A DNA stretch of 5,793 nt. Origin: an uncultured Fretibacterium sp. (GTDB lineage: Bacteria > Synergistota > Synergistia > Synergistales > Aminobacteriaceae). A model generated the notes under the pieces. It had not been told where the DNA came from. It was given only the letters and a program-made list of their open reading frames with translations, and made no database searches. Positions 1-5,566 of this stretch are shown here, piece by piece; the stretch's first letter is position 1; every line of letters starts with the position of its first letter. The DNA lies in assembly GCF_938030725.1 (NCBI RefSeq), contig NZ_CALHIQ010000066.1, positions 1 to 5,793 of the forward strand, in the 5' to 3' direction. Both the position numbers and the translations under genes were made by a program.

Positions 1-2
1 TG

Positions 3-1991
3 TGCCAGCGCTGCCCCAGGCTTCTGGCCTATCGCGGGGAGGGGGAGCGCGGGGCTTGGAAGGTCGGCATCGAGGGGAGCGGCGAGAAGTACGGCTCCCT
101 GTTTCACAAGCACATCGCCGGAGCCTTCTTCGATGCGGCGTCCGATCCCCAAAACCCCGTGAGAGGCGAGATTCGCGCGGTCCTTTCCGGAACGCGTGCC
201 GGGGAGGCTCCGATTCGAGAGCGCCTGGAGGAGCTCATCCGCGTCCGTTTTTTCAGCCCCTTTATGGAACAGTATGCGCCGGGGCTATCCACAAAACAGG
301 CCCTATCCATGGCCCGTGGGACGTCGGTCTGGGCTGGCTGTATGGCAGATTTCCTGGCAAAAATCCCCTTTGGGCGCCTCGCTCCCGACGAGGTGATGCA
401 CGTGTTCTTGGAGCCGGAGCGCACGCTTCAGGCCAGCTATGTTTCCTCCGACGGGCGGGTGCTGAAGCTTTCTGGGCGCTACGATGCGTTGCTGTTCAAT
501 CCCGATCTCGGCGAGGCGACCCTGTTCGAGTTCAAGGGGCATCGGTGCTCCGACCCGACGGTGGCCCTTTCTCAGGCGTTGATCTACGCCTGGCTGATCC
601 ATCGCGCGACGGGCATCCTTCCCACCGTTCAGGTCATTTATCTGGAGGAGGAGCATCCCGTTACCTTCCCTTCGTCCGACGTCAAAGGCATGACTTCCGC
701 GCTGCCGGGCCTTTTTGACGTGGTCCTCGACGTCCTGGAGCGGCGTCTACCCCTGCCCGTGGCGGTGAACTCCGAGCTTTGCCTGCAGTGTCCGTGGAGC
801 GGGGACTGCGCCAACGATTGGGACGCGCCCCCCGTTCCTCAAACTGTTCTGGAGAAGCCAGGAAGCGAATCTGGCAGCAAAGCCCGTGATGACCTTGACA
901 AAGGCCTTCAAGAAATATTTTGTAATGCAGAAGGACTTGAGCGTATGGTACAGTTGCTTAAGGCCTTGAAGGACCTTGGACTGTCGGTCACCGACGCTGG
1001 GGTCGTCTGCGGCCCCTGTTTCATACGCTTGAAGGTCCGGCCCAACGCCGCCAAGGGGACGACCGTGAAGAAGATAGACAACCGGGCGGACGACCTTCAA
1101 GTTCAGATGGACCTTCCCGTGCCCCCCGTGATTCAGGCCTATGGCGGCTACGTTGGCGTTGACGTCCCACGGTCCAGCCGCCAGGTGCTTTCCCTTGAAA
1201 CTTTGATCCGACAAGGCGAGGAGAGCCGACCTCGTTCGGAGGCCGCCTTCCCCCTGGGGATGAGGGTGGATGGAAGCGTTTTCTGGGCCGACCTGTCGGA
1301 ACCGACCATGACCAGTATGTTGATCGGCGGAACCTCCGGAAGCGGGAAGAGCGTCCTGCTTCGCTCCGTGGTGATTGGGCTCCTGCTCTGCGCGCCGAAG
1401 GACAGCGTGAACTTCACCCTGATCGATCCCAAGCGAGTCACCTTCGTCGATCTGGCGGCACTGAGGGCCCTGGCGGAGGGGCGGATACTCTGCGACGTCG
1501 AGGAAGCCATGGAGGCCCTGAAGGAAGCCGTTGAGGAGATGGAGCGGCGCTATGAGCTCATGGAGAGGGCGAAGGTTTCTCACCTGACGGACTACAACGC
1601 CGTCGCCGGAGAGCGGCTGCGGCGACGGGTTCTCATCATCGACGAGTACGCCGACCTCATGATGCGCAAGGAGACGGCCAAGGACCTCGAGTACTTCATC
1701 CAGCGACTCTGCCAGAAGGGAAGGGCCGCCGGATTCCACCTGCTGCTGGCCACACAACGCCCGGACGCGAAGGTCGTCACCGGCGTTATCAAGGCCAACC
1801 TTCAGATGCGTGTGGCGCTGAAGGTGTCGAGCAAGAGCAACAGCCAGATCATCCTGGGCGAGGGGTTTACCCAGGCGCAGCACCTGTTGGGACACGGCGA
1901 CATGCTGGTTGGGGACGGTTCGTCCGTTGAACGCCTTCAGGGCCCGATTGCGGATATCTCGCTACTGGGCAAGGAATTCCTGAGAGGCTGA
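3..1991 (+). CDS. Cas4/AddB-like Fe-S nuclease fused to FtsK/SpoIIIE-type DNA translocase (5' partial)
   Basis: The reading frame is already open at base 3, so the true start is upstream; 662 residues are visible (residue 1 = codon at 3). Residues 1-270 look like a PD-(D/E)XK nuclease with a 4Fe-4S staple. There is an N-terminal CPRLLAY with Cys4, a motif I His at 35 (GSLFHKH), GRYD with Asp161, EFK with Glu176 and Lys178, QALIY with Gln191 and Tyr195, and a C-x2-C-x5-C cluster at Cys260/263/269. This is the AddB/Dna2/Cas4 arrangement. A polar linker (about 275-301) leads to an FtsK alpha/beta-like region (about 310-400) and the RecA-fold motor: Walker A GGTSGSGKS (Lys449), Walker B VLIIDE (Asp547, Glu548), ATQRP (583-587), then LLGHGDML. 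No membrane segment is visible and no C-terminal gamma DNA-reading domain follows the motor, so this is not the housekeeping FtsK. Inference: it pumps double-stranded DNA and cuts it, in repair or defence. Stop TGA at 1989-1991, just before the tRNA promoter. Confidence 0.88.
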   Translation, partial: CQRCPRLLAYRGEGERGAWKVGIEGSGEKYGSLFHKHIAGAFFDAASDPQNPVRGEIRAVLSGTRAGEAPIRERLEELIRVRFFSPFMEQYAPGLSTKQALSMARGTSVWAGCMADFLAKIPFGRLAPDEVMHVFLEPERTLQASYVSSDGRVLKLSGRYDALLFNPDLGEATLFEFKGHRCSDPTVALSQALIYAWLIHRATGILPTVQVIYLEEEHPVTFPSSDVKGMTSALPGLFDVVLDVLERRLPLPVAVNSELCLQCPWSGDCANDWDAPPVPQTVLEKPGSESGSKARDDLDKGLQEIFCNAEGLERMVQLLKALKDLGLSVTDAGVVCGPCFIRLKVRPNAAKGTTVKKIDNRADDLQVQMDLPVPPVIQAYGGYVGVDVPRSSRQVLSLETLIRQGEESRPRSEAAFPLGMRVDGSVFWADLSEPTMTSMLIGGTSGSGKSVLLRSVVIGLLLCAPKDSVNFTLIDPKRVTFVDLAALRALAEGRILCDVEEAMEALKEAVEEMERRYELMERAKVSHLTDYNAVAGERLRRRVLIIDEYADLMMRKETAKDLEYFIQRLCQKGRAAGFHLLLATQRPDAKVVTGVIKANLQMRVALKVSSKSNSQIILGEGFTQAQHLLGHGDMLVGDGSSVERLQGPIADISLLGKEFLRG

Positions 1992-1998
1992 AAAAAGT

Positions 1999-2026
1999 TT
2001 GACGTATCGAGAAAAGATGATATAAT
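1999..2026 (+). promoter_or_regulatory. Sigma-70 promoter of the tRNA operon
   Basis: TTGACG at 1999-2004 and a perfect TATAAT at 2021-2026 are separated by 16 bp. Transcription should start near 2033, a few bases before the first tRNA at 2038. The promoter begins only 7 bp after the stop codon of the nuclease-FtsK gene, so there is almost no spacer between that gene and the tRNA operon. Confidence 0.85.
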
Positions 2027-2037
2027 GTTCGAGTGTC

Positions 2038-2124
2038 GCCGGGCTGGTGGAATAGGTAGACACACGGGACTTAAAATCCTGTGGACGTTTGTCCGTGCGG
2101 GTTCGAGTCCCGCGCTCGGCACCA
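2038..2124 (+). tRNA. tRNA-Leu (anticodon UAA), CCA encoded
   Basis: The acceptor arm GCCGGGC (2038-2044) pairs with GCTCGGC (2114-2120), followed by discriminator A and genomic CCA. The anticodon stem CGGGA/TCCTG carries loop CTTAAAA with anticodon TAA at 2072-2074. A long variable arm (GGAC, four-base loop, GTCC) makes it a class II tRNA, as expected for leucine. First gene of a three-tRNA operon. Confidence 0.96.
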
Positions 2125-2137
2125 GCGGACACGACAT

Positions 2138-2214
<77 letters not shown>

Positions 2215-2222
2215 ACTTTCAG

Positions 2223-2299
2223 GGCGGCGTAGCTCAGATGGCTAGAGCATGCGGTTCATACCCGCAGTGTCACTGGTTCGATTCCAGTCGCCGCCACCA
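2223..2299 (+). tRNA. Elongator tRNA-Met (anticodon CAU), CCA encoded
   Basis: The acceptor arm GGCGGCG (2223-2229) pairs fully with CGCCGCC (2289-2295), then A and CCA (2297-2299). The anticodon stem TGCGG/CCGCA holds loop TTCATAC with CAT at 2257-2259. The paired first base separates it from the initiator tRNA. The overall sequence resembles elongator tRNA-Met of Bacillus type rather than the lysidine-modified tRNA-Ile2, although CAT alone does not exclude the latter. It lies 8 bp after tRNA-fMet. Confidence 0.92.
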
Positions 2300-2333
2300 T
2301 TCGTTGATTTTCCTACGTCTTATAGAATTCACA

Positions 2334-2358
2334 AACCCCGCCCTGAGCGGGGTTTTTT
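2334..2358 (+). terminator. Intrinsic terminator of the tRNA operon
   Basis: CCCCGC (2336-2341), loop CCTGA, GCGGGG (2347-2352), then six T. The flanking AA can pair with the first T residues. It lies 34 bp after the last tRNA and closes the operon. The stretch between the last tRNA and this hairpin is A+T-rich and holds nothing recognisable. Confidence 0.9.
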
Positions 2359-2454
2359 GCTACCCTTATTCCAAGCTGTGATTTTCCCTATGAACGCTGC
2401 CCCTGTATCCGTACCAATGTAATTGACGGAGGGCCGTTCAGGACCTGTCGGCCG

Positions 2455-2482
2455 GAATAGAACAGGGCGGCAAAAGCCGCCC
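2455..2482 (-). terminator. Probable terminator hairpin of the pilin-like gene
   Basis: A perfect 7-bp stem (GGGCGGC 2465-2471, loop AAAA, GCCGCCC 2476-2482) begins about 30 bp downstream of the minus-strand stop at 2513. On the minus strand it is followed by TGTTCTATT, a weak U-tract, so termination is likely but not certain. A second inverted repeat (GGCCG 2432-2436 with CGGCC 2449-2453) lies further downstream. The remaining bases from 2359 to 2431 show no gene. Confidence 0.5.
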
Positions 2483-2512
2483 CGCTTAAGAAGTACACGG
2501 ACCGCCACCTTA

Positions 2513-3379
2513 TCACCTGGCTATCATGAATACAACATCCCCGCCATCATAATCCCCGCCATCATACGAATTTTTGTTGCTGTCAGGCGCCTTAAAAAGC
2601 CCCGTCACCCGAGCTTTTTGTACGAGCCTTTGGCGATTCGCCTCTGATATCCCTTCAAGCTTATAGCCTATCCACCACCGGTCCCCCTCACTCTGAAATG
2701 TCCAGTGTCCATCGCTGTAATCAATAGCACCCTCTACATAAACGCCAAGAGTAGCTTGGATGTGTTCCGGCGTGTCGAGAACAGCGCCAAGGTCATAATT
2801 TTTCTGCTTACCAATTTCATCCAAATGATCTGCATAATACAGAATAAGAGCCGCTTTTGTGCTGCGGAGAGCGGAAACAATTTTACTGGCGATTCCCTCC
2901 TCTTTTCTAGCGAGTTCCTCTTCCTGAGCCTGTGCTTTTTTGCTCTTGATTCCTAACTTTTTCAGAGTTTCTTCATTTTCTTCGCCGTAATACTGTGTCA
3001 GCCAGCGAATTTCTTCTCTCTGATCTGCTTGAAGTCCTTCAAATATGATTCGTGCATCATGGGCACGGGCTTTCAACTCCGCATTGGCGGCTTCAGGAGC
3101 CTCCGGAAGTGGAGCGGCACGCCCGTCTTTGCAATATTTTTCCACCCATACTTTTGCAGGTTCCGAGCCGCCATAGGCGATCATTTGCAATTGCATTGAC
3201 GCATCATAAACCTGCTTCATCAACATCTCATTCTCTGCGGTCAGCGCCTCGGGCGTCATCGAAGCGGCAGCCGGCGTACTGATGAAGGAGCCGCTGCCCA
3301 TCAGGAAATACGCTCCGGCAGCCAGGATGCCTAGCCCCAGAACAAAAACCGCTATATCTCTTCCGCGAAATTTCTTCAT
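2513..3379 (-). CDS. Membrane-anchored protein with pilin-like C-terminal domain
   Basis: This encodes 288 residues from ATG at 3379; no function is recognised with confidence. Residues 1-7 are basic (MKKFRGR), and 8-27 form one hydrophobic helix, so it is probably a signal-anchor with the rest outside the membrane. Residues 44-160 look helical and highly charged. From about 160 (IASKIVSALRSTKAALILYYAD) the pattern resembles the region just after the transmembrane helix in type IV pilins or pseudopilins, followed by a small beta-rich part (DGHWTF, DRWWIGYKLEG). The tail has a duplicated YDGGD (272-281) that could bind calcium. There is no prepilin cleavage site in front of the pilin-like part, which is odd. 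AGGAG lies 10 bp before ATG; an in-frame GTG at 3388 is an alternative start (291 residues). The gene is poorer in G+C than its neighbours (50 of 120 bases in 2881-3000; 39 of 60 in 4681-4740 of uraA), suggesting transfer. No clear promoter was seen. Confidence 0.8.
   Translation of the reverse strand: MKKFRGRDIAVFVLGLGILAAGAYFLMGSGSFISTPAAASMTPEALTAENEMLMKQVYDASMQLQMIAYGGSEPAKVWVEKYCKDGRAAPLPEAPEAANAELKARAHDARIIFEGLQADQREEIRWLTQYYGEENEETLKKLGIKSKKAQAQEEELARKEEGIASKIVSALRSTKAALILYYADHLDEIGKQKNYDLGAVLDTPEHIQATLGVYVEGAIDYSDGHWTFQSEGDRWWIGYKLEGISEANRQRLVQKARVTGLFKAPDSNKNSYDGGDYDGGDVVFMIAR
2537..2566. repeat. Two perfect tandem copies of a 15-bp unit
   Basis: ATCCCCGCCATCATA occurs at 2537-2551 and again at 2552-2566 without a change. 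On the minus strand it lies in frame near the 3' end of the pilin-like gene and encodes YDGGD twice. The length is a multiple of three, so copy-number change would lengthen or shorten the protein without breaking the frame. Confidence 0.9.
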
Positions 3380-3570
3380 GGATTCCACTCTCCTCTCCCG
3401 TTAATGCTGCTTTTTTGAACACGGATTTTCCGCCGTTGTCTGGGCTTGAACGGCACGTCGGGTAGCTGCCGCAGAACCGGAACGGCCCGTTCTTTCAGTT
3501 CTTCAGTATTCTCCCTCACTGCCCTGAGCAGGGTTTTTTCGTATCCCTGTTTTAACAAGGCTGCCGGCAT
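3376..3570 (-). CDS. Possible small basic protein overlapping the pilin-like gene
   Basis: A 64-codon frame from ATG at 3570 to TGA at 3376-3378. It has no recognised family. The product is charged, with a helical stretch (about residues 11-36, EELKERAVPVLRQLPD) and a very basic segment KPRQRRK. In its favour, the TGA overlaps the ATG of the pilin-like gene (ATGA), the usual sign of translational coupling. Against it, no ribosome binding site precedes the ATG, the frame runs through two hairpin structures, and nothing homologous comes to mind. It may be a leftover of a longer gene or a chance frame. Confidence 0.25.
   Translation of the reverse strand: MPAALLKQGYEKTLLRAVRENTEELKERAVPVLRQLPDVPFKPRQRRKIRVQKSSINGRGEWNP
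3519..3539 (+). terminator. Weak or decayed terminator resembling the tRNA-operon terminator
   Basis: CTGC (3519-3522), loop CCTGA, GCAG (3528-3531), then GG and six T. The loop and 3' side are almost the same as in the tRNA terminator at 2336-2358 (20 of 23 aligned bases identical), but mismatches shorten the stem to about 4 bp. No + strand gene lies immediately upstream. Confidence 0.35.
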
Positions 3571-3603
3571 CGCTTACACGATCGCCGGTGGCCTTGTTTT
3601 TAC
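3554..3603. terminator. Long hairpin between uraA and the pilin-like gene
   Basis: AACAAGGC (3554-3561) pairs with GCCTTGTT (3591-3598). Inside it CCGGC (3564-3568) pairs with GCCGG (3584-3588), and ATCG (3569-3572) with CGAT (3579-3582), giving 17 bp of stem around a 6-base loop. It begins 43 bp after the uraA stop and is the only candidate terminator for that gene. However, the good T-tract follows on the + strand, while the minus strand continues AAAACAGG. It may stop both directions or mainly antisense transcription into uraA. The remaining bases between 3380 and 3640 show no clear promoter. Confidence 0.55.
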
Positions 3604-3640
3604 GGTTTTTCGTTAACCCTTGCGGCAGGGGCGTTTCTCC

Positions 3641-5059
3641 TTAGGATAGCGCCGGATCCTGCTCTTTCGCGCCATCCGTCCCCCACTCCAGGCTCTTGCC
3701 CTGAGCGATCTCCAGGTTGACCCCCGTCGGGTTGGGCGCGTCATCGTCAAACTTGTAGTCCTTGCCGGGAAGGACGGCGTTCAGCAGGATGCCGACCAGG
3801 GAGCCGGTGGCGATGCCGGAGAACTTGATGCTGATGCCACCCAGCGTGAAGTTGAGGGCTCCGGCGGAGCTGTAGTTGATGCCGATCGATAGCACCAGGA
3901 TCAGAGCGGCGACGATGACGTTGCGGCTCTGCGAGAAATCGACGTTCGTTTCCACGATGTTTCGGACGCCGACGGAGGCGATCATGCCATAGAGGATGAG
4001 GGATATCCCGCCGATCGTCGCCGTGGGCATACTCTCAATGGCCGCCGCGAACTTGGGGCAAAAGGAGAGCAGGACGGCGAAGACCGCCGTCAGGCGTATG
4101 ATCCTCGGATCGTAGACCTTCGTGAGCGTGAGCACTCCGGTGTTCTCGCCATAAGTCGTGTTCGCCGGCGCACCGAAGAGGGAGGCCGCCGTCGTCGCCA
4201 GGCCGTCGCCCGTCAGCGTCCTGTGGAGGCCGGGGTCCCTGATGTAGTTGATACCCACTGTGGAGGATATCGCGGAGATGTCGCCGATATGCTCCATCAT
4301 CGCTGCGAAGGCGATGGGCACGATGGTGATGACCGAGGAGATCAACAGGGCAAAGTTGACCGTTCCGTTGGTGAAGATGGAGAACACCGTTTGATCGTAT
4401 TCGACGGGGAAGCCGAACCAGGGCTTCGCTGCAATGGTGCTGAAGTCGACGGCGCCAGTCGCCACCGCAGCCAGGTAGGAACCCGCCACGCCGAGCAGGA
4501 TCGGGACGATCTTCACCATGCCATGCCCCCAGATGTTGCAGACGATGACGACCACGATGGCGACCAGGGCGACGAACCAGTCCTTCGAGCAGTTCTCTAT
4601 CGCGGACTGCGACAGGGTCAGCCCGATGGCGATGATGATCGGCCCCGTGACGATGGGCGGAAAATATCGCATGACCCTGCTGGCGCCAAAAGCGCGAAAT
4701 GCCGCCGCCAGCAAGAGGTAGACCAGCCCTGCGCAGGCAACCCCAAAGCACGCATAGGGCAAAAGCGCAGGGTCGCCCTTCGGCGCGATCGCCGCGTAGC
4801 CCGCCAGAAAGGCAAAGGAGGACCCCAGGAAGGCGGGCACCTTCCACTTTGCGATCATGTGGAACAGCAGCGTGCCCACCCCCGCAAAGAGGAGCGTCGA
4901 GCTGACGCTGAGCCCCGTCAAAAGGGGCACGAGGACGGTGGCCCCAAACATGGCGAACAGGTGCTGCAGGCCCAGGATCAGCATCCTGCCCACGCCAAGG
5001 GACCTCGCGTCGTAGATGGCCTCATCGCCGATACTTTTCATTTCCCCACTCATCGTCAT
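3641..5059 (-). CDS. uraA: Uracil permease, NCS2 (UraA) family proton symporter
   Basis: This 472-residue inner-membrane protein imports uracil with protons for pyrimidine salvage. NCS2 transporters have 14 membrane segments in a 7+7 inverted repeat, and strongly hydrophobic stretches run across most of the protein from about residue 26 to 430. Residues matching the E. coli UraA site are visible: His33 in LQHLFAMFG, Glu256 in MMEHIGD and Glu305 in TTYGEN, with Tyr303. The GDGLATT and NTTYGENTGVLTLTKVYDP stretch marks it as the uracil rather than the xanthine branch. E. coli His245 is Asp260 here, as I recall for many Firmicutes members. A hydrophilic tail follows residue 431. ATG at 5059 has AAGGAG five bases upstream; a second ATG two codons later is less well placed. 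It is transcribed away from hcp, from a promoter about 275 bp upstream through a leader containing a terminator. Confidence 0.95.
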   Translation of the reverse strand: MTMSGEMKSIGDEAIYDARSLGVGRMLILGLQHLFAMFGATVLVPLLTGLSVSSTLLFAGVGTLLFHMIAKWKVPAFLGSSFAFLAGYAAIAPKGDPALLPYACFGVACAGLVYLLLAAAFRAFGASRVMRYFPPIVTGPIIIAIGLTLSQSAIENCSKDWFVALVAIVVVIVCNIWGHGMVKIVPILLGVAGSYLAAVATGAVDFSTIAAKPWFGFPVEYDQTVFSIFTNGTVNFALLISSVITIVPIAFAAMMEHIGDISAISSTVGINYIRDPGLHRTLTGDGLATTAASLFGAPANTTYGENTGVLTLTKVYDPRIIRLTAVFAVLLSFCPKFAAAIESMPTATIGGISLILYGMIASVGVRNIVETNVDFSQSRNVIVAALILVLSIGINYSSAGALNFTLGGISIKFSGIATGSLVGILLNAVLPGKDYKFDDDAPNPTGVNLEIAQGKSLEWGTDGAKEQDPALS

Positions 5060-5204
5060 TTAATCTCCTTTCAACGTCAAGAACGGCCGCGAAAAACGAA
5101 ACCGACGCCAAGAACGGACCTTCCCGTCTGCCAGGAGCCGGAAGTTGGGCGACACAGAGAGGAAGCCTCCTGTCGCCGCGCGGTCATGCCTCCAAAGCCC
5201 TGTA

Positions 5205-5247
5205 TAAAAAAAGGACACACTCGGAAAAAATCTTTCCGGTGTGTCCT
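5205..5247 (-). terminator. Intrinsic terminator inside the uraA leader (attenuator)
   Basis: Read on the minus strand: AGGACACAC (5247-5239 as GTGTGTCCT on +) pairs with its complement at 5220-5212. An inner CGGAAA/TTTCCG stem adds 6 bp, with one bulged base and a 5-base loop, followed directly by a run of U and UAUA (5212-5203). The + strand side lacks a T-tract, so it acts on the minus strand. It sits about 80 bases after the predicted start of transcription and 145 bases before the uraA start codon, so it must be bypassed for the permease to be made. Confidence 0.88.
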
Positions 5248-5328
5248 CTGCATTTCTGTATTGAGTTAGAATTTTCCCCTTTGATAACGGCCACTTCACT
5301 GCCCCCAATGGATCGATTTCTAAAACTC
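5248..5328 (-). promoter_or_regulatory. Candidate sensing region of the uraA attenuator leader
   Basis: The transcript start is expected near 5327. The first bases GAGUUUUAGAA (5328-5318) can pair with UUCUAACUC (5271-5263), closing a domain with a small inner stem CCAUU (5311-5307) / AGUGG (5295-5291) and a G-rich loop. The terminator follows 15 bases later. This is the layout of a riboswitch or protein-bound attenuator in front of a pyrimidine transporter. I do not recognise the class: the PyrR binding loop consensus is absent, and the fold does not match the purine riboswitch. The effector (uracil, UTP, UMP or other) is unknown. Confidence 0.45.
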
Positions 5329-5333
5329 ACGGT

Positions 5334-5362
5334 ATTCTAGCGGGCATTTCCGGTTTCGTCAA
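5334..5362 (-). promoter_or_regulatory. Sigma-70 promoter of uraA
   Basis: On the minus strand, TTGACG (5362-5357) and TAGAAT (5339-5334) are separated by exactly 17 bp. The -35 hexamer is the same as in the tRNA promoter of this window. Transcription from about 5327 yields a leader of roughly 265 bases before the uraA ATG. Confidence 0.82.
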
Positions 5363-5421
5363 GGCGTCTTTTCGACCCTCCGGACAAAAACTCACCACAT
5401 CATGGGGTGTCAGCAAGGGTT

Positions 5422-5437
5422 CGTTGTCATAACAACG
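5422..5437. promoter_or_regulatory. Crp/Fnr-type palindrome upstream of hcp
   Basis: CGTTGT (5422-5427), spacer CATA, ACAACG (5432-5437): a perfect inverted repeat with a 4-base centre, the size and shape of a site for a Crp/Fnr-family dimer. Regulators of this family (FNR, and HcpR in many anaerobes) are known to control hcp. The centre (5429.5) lies about 41.5 bases before the expected hcp transcription start, the class II activation position. The exact regulator is not identified. Confidence 0.5.
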
Positions 5438-5464
5438 GACAAACCGTCGGGTCGGGGCTATAGT
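5436..5464 (+). promoter_or_regulatory. Candidate promoter of hcp
   Basis: A good -10 TATAGT at 5459-5464 is preceded, 17 bp upstream, by a poor -35 CGGACA (5436-5441). A weak -35 overlapped by an activator palindrome is typical of an activator-dependent promoter. Expected start near 5471, giving a 5' untranslated region of about 96 bases. Confidence 0.5.
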
Positions 5465-5499
5465 GTCTGCAGAAAGACGTTCGTAGGCTGTCGTCAGGA

Positions 5500-5544
5500 G
5501 GCCACGAGCCCGAAGCGCAAGGAGCGGACATTGGGCTTGGGGCC
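5500..5544 (+). promoter_or_regulatory. Stable hairpin in the hcp 5' untranslated region
   Basis: Bases 5500-5511 pair with 5533-5544 in 11 of 12 positions (one A-G mismatch, one G-U), around a 21-base loop that displays AAGGAG (5519-5524). No T-tract follows, so it is not a terminator. It may stabilise the transcript or affect translation starting just downstream. No function is known. Confidence 0.4.
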
Positions 5545-5566
5545 AAAAACAGATCAGGAACTAAAC

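Noticed and set aside
747..1895. Long minus-strand open frame opposite the nuclease-FtsK gene
   Set aside because: It is a mirror of a GC-rich coding region, its translation has no recognisable motif, and the opposite strand encodes well-defined nuclease and FtsK motifs.
3..1991. Housekeeping FtsK or SpoIIIE
   Set aside because: The visible part has a nuclease domain in place of a membrane domain and no C-terminal gamma domain after the motor.
2537..2566. Short repeats as a CRISPR remnant
   Set aside because: Copies are directly adjacent with no spacers and lie in frame inside a coding gene.
4223..5269. Long + strand open frame opposite uraA
   Set aside because: Its product is very rich in Asp, Gly, Arg and His, typical of antisense to a membrane protein, and it runs through the uraA leader and attenuator; uraA is certain.
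5060..5308. 82-codon minus-strand frame through the uraA leader, ending right before the uraA ATG, as a pyrL-like leader peptide
   Set aside because: It starts at TTG with no ribosome binding site and has no peptide-like features; kept only as a remote alternative for attenuation.
5248..5328. Purine riboswitch or PyrR site in front of uraA
   Set aside because: The conserved three-way-junction loops of the purine class and the PyrR binding-loop consensus are not present.
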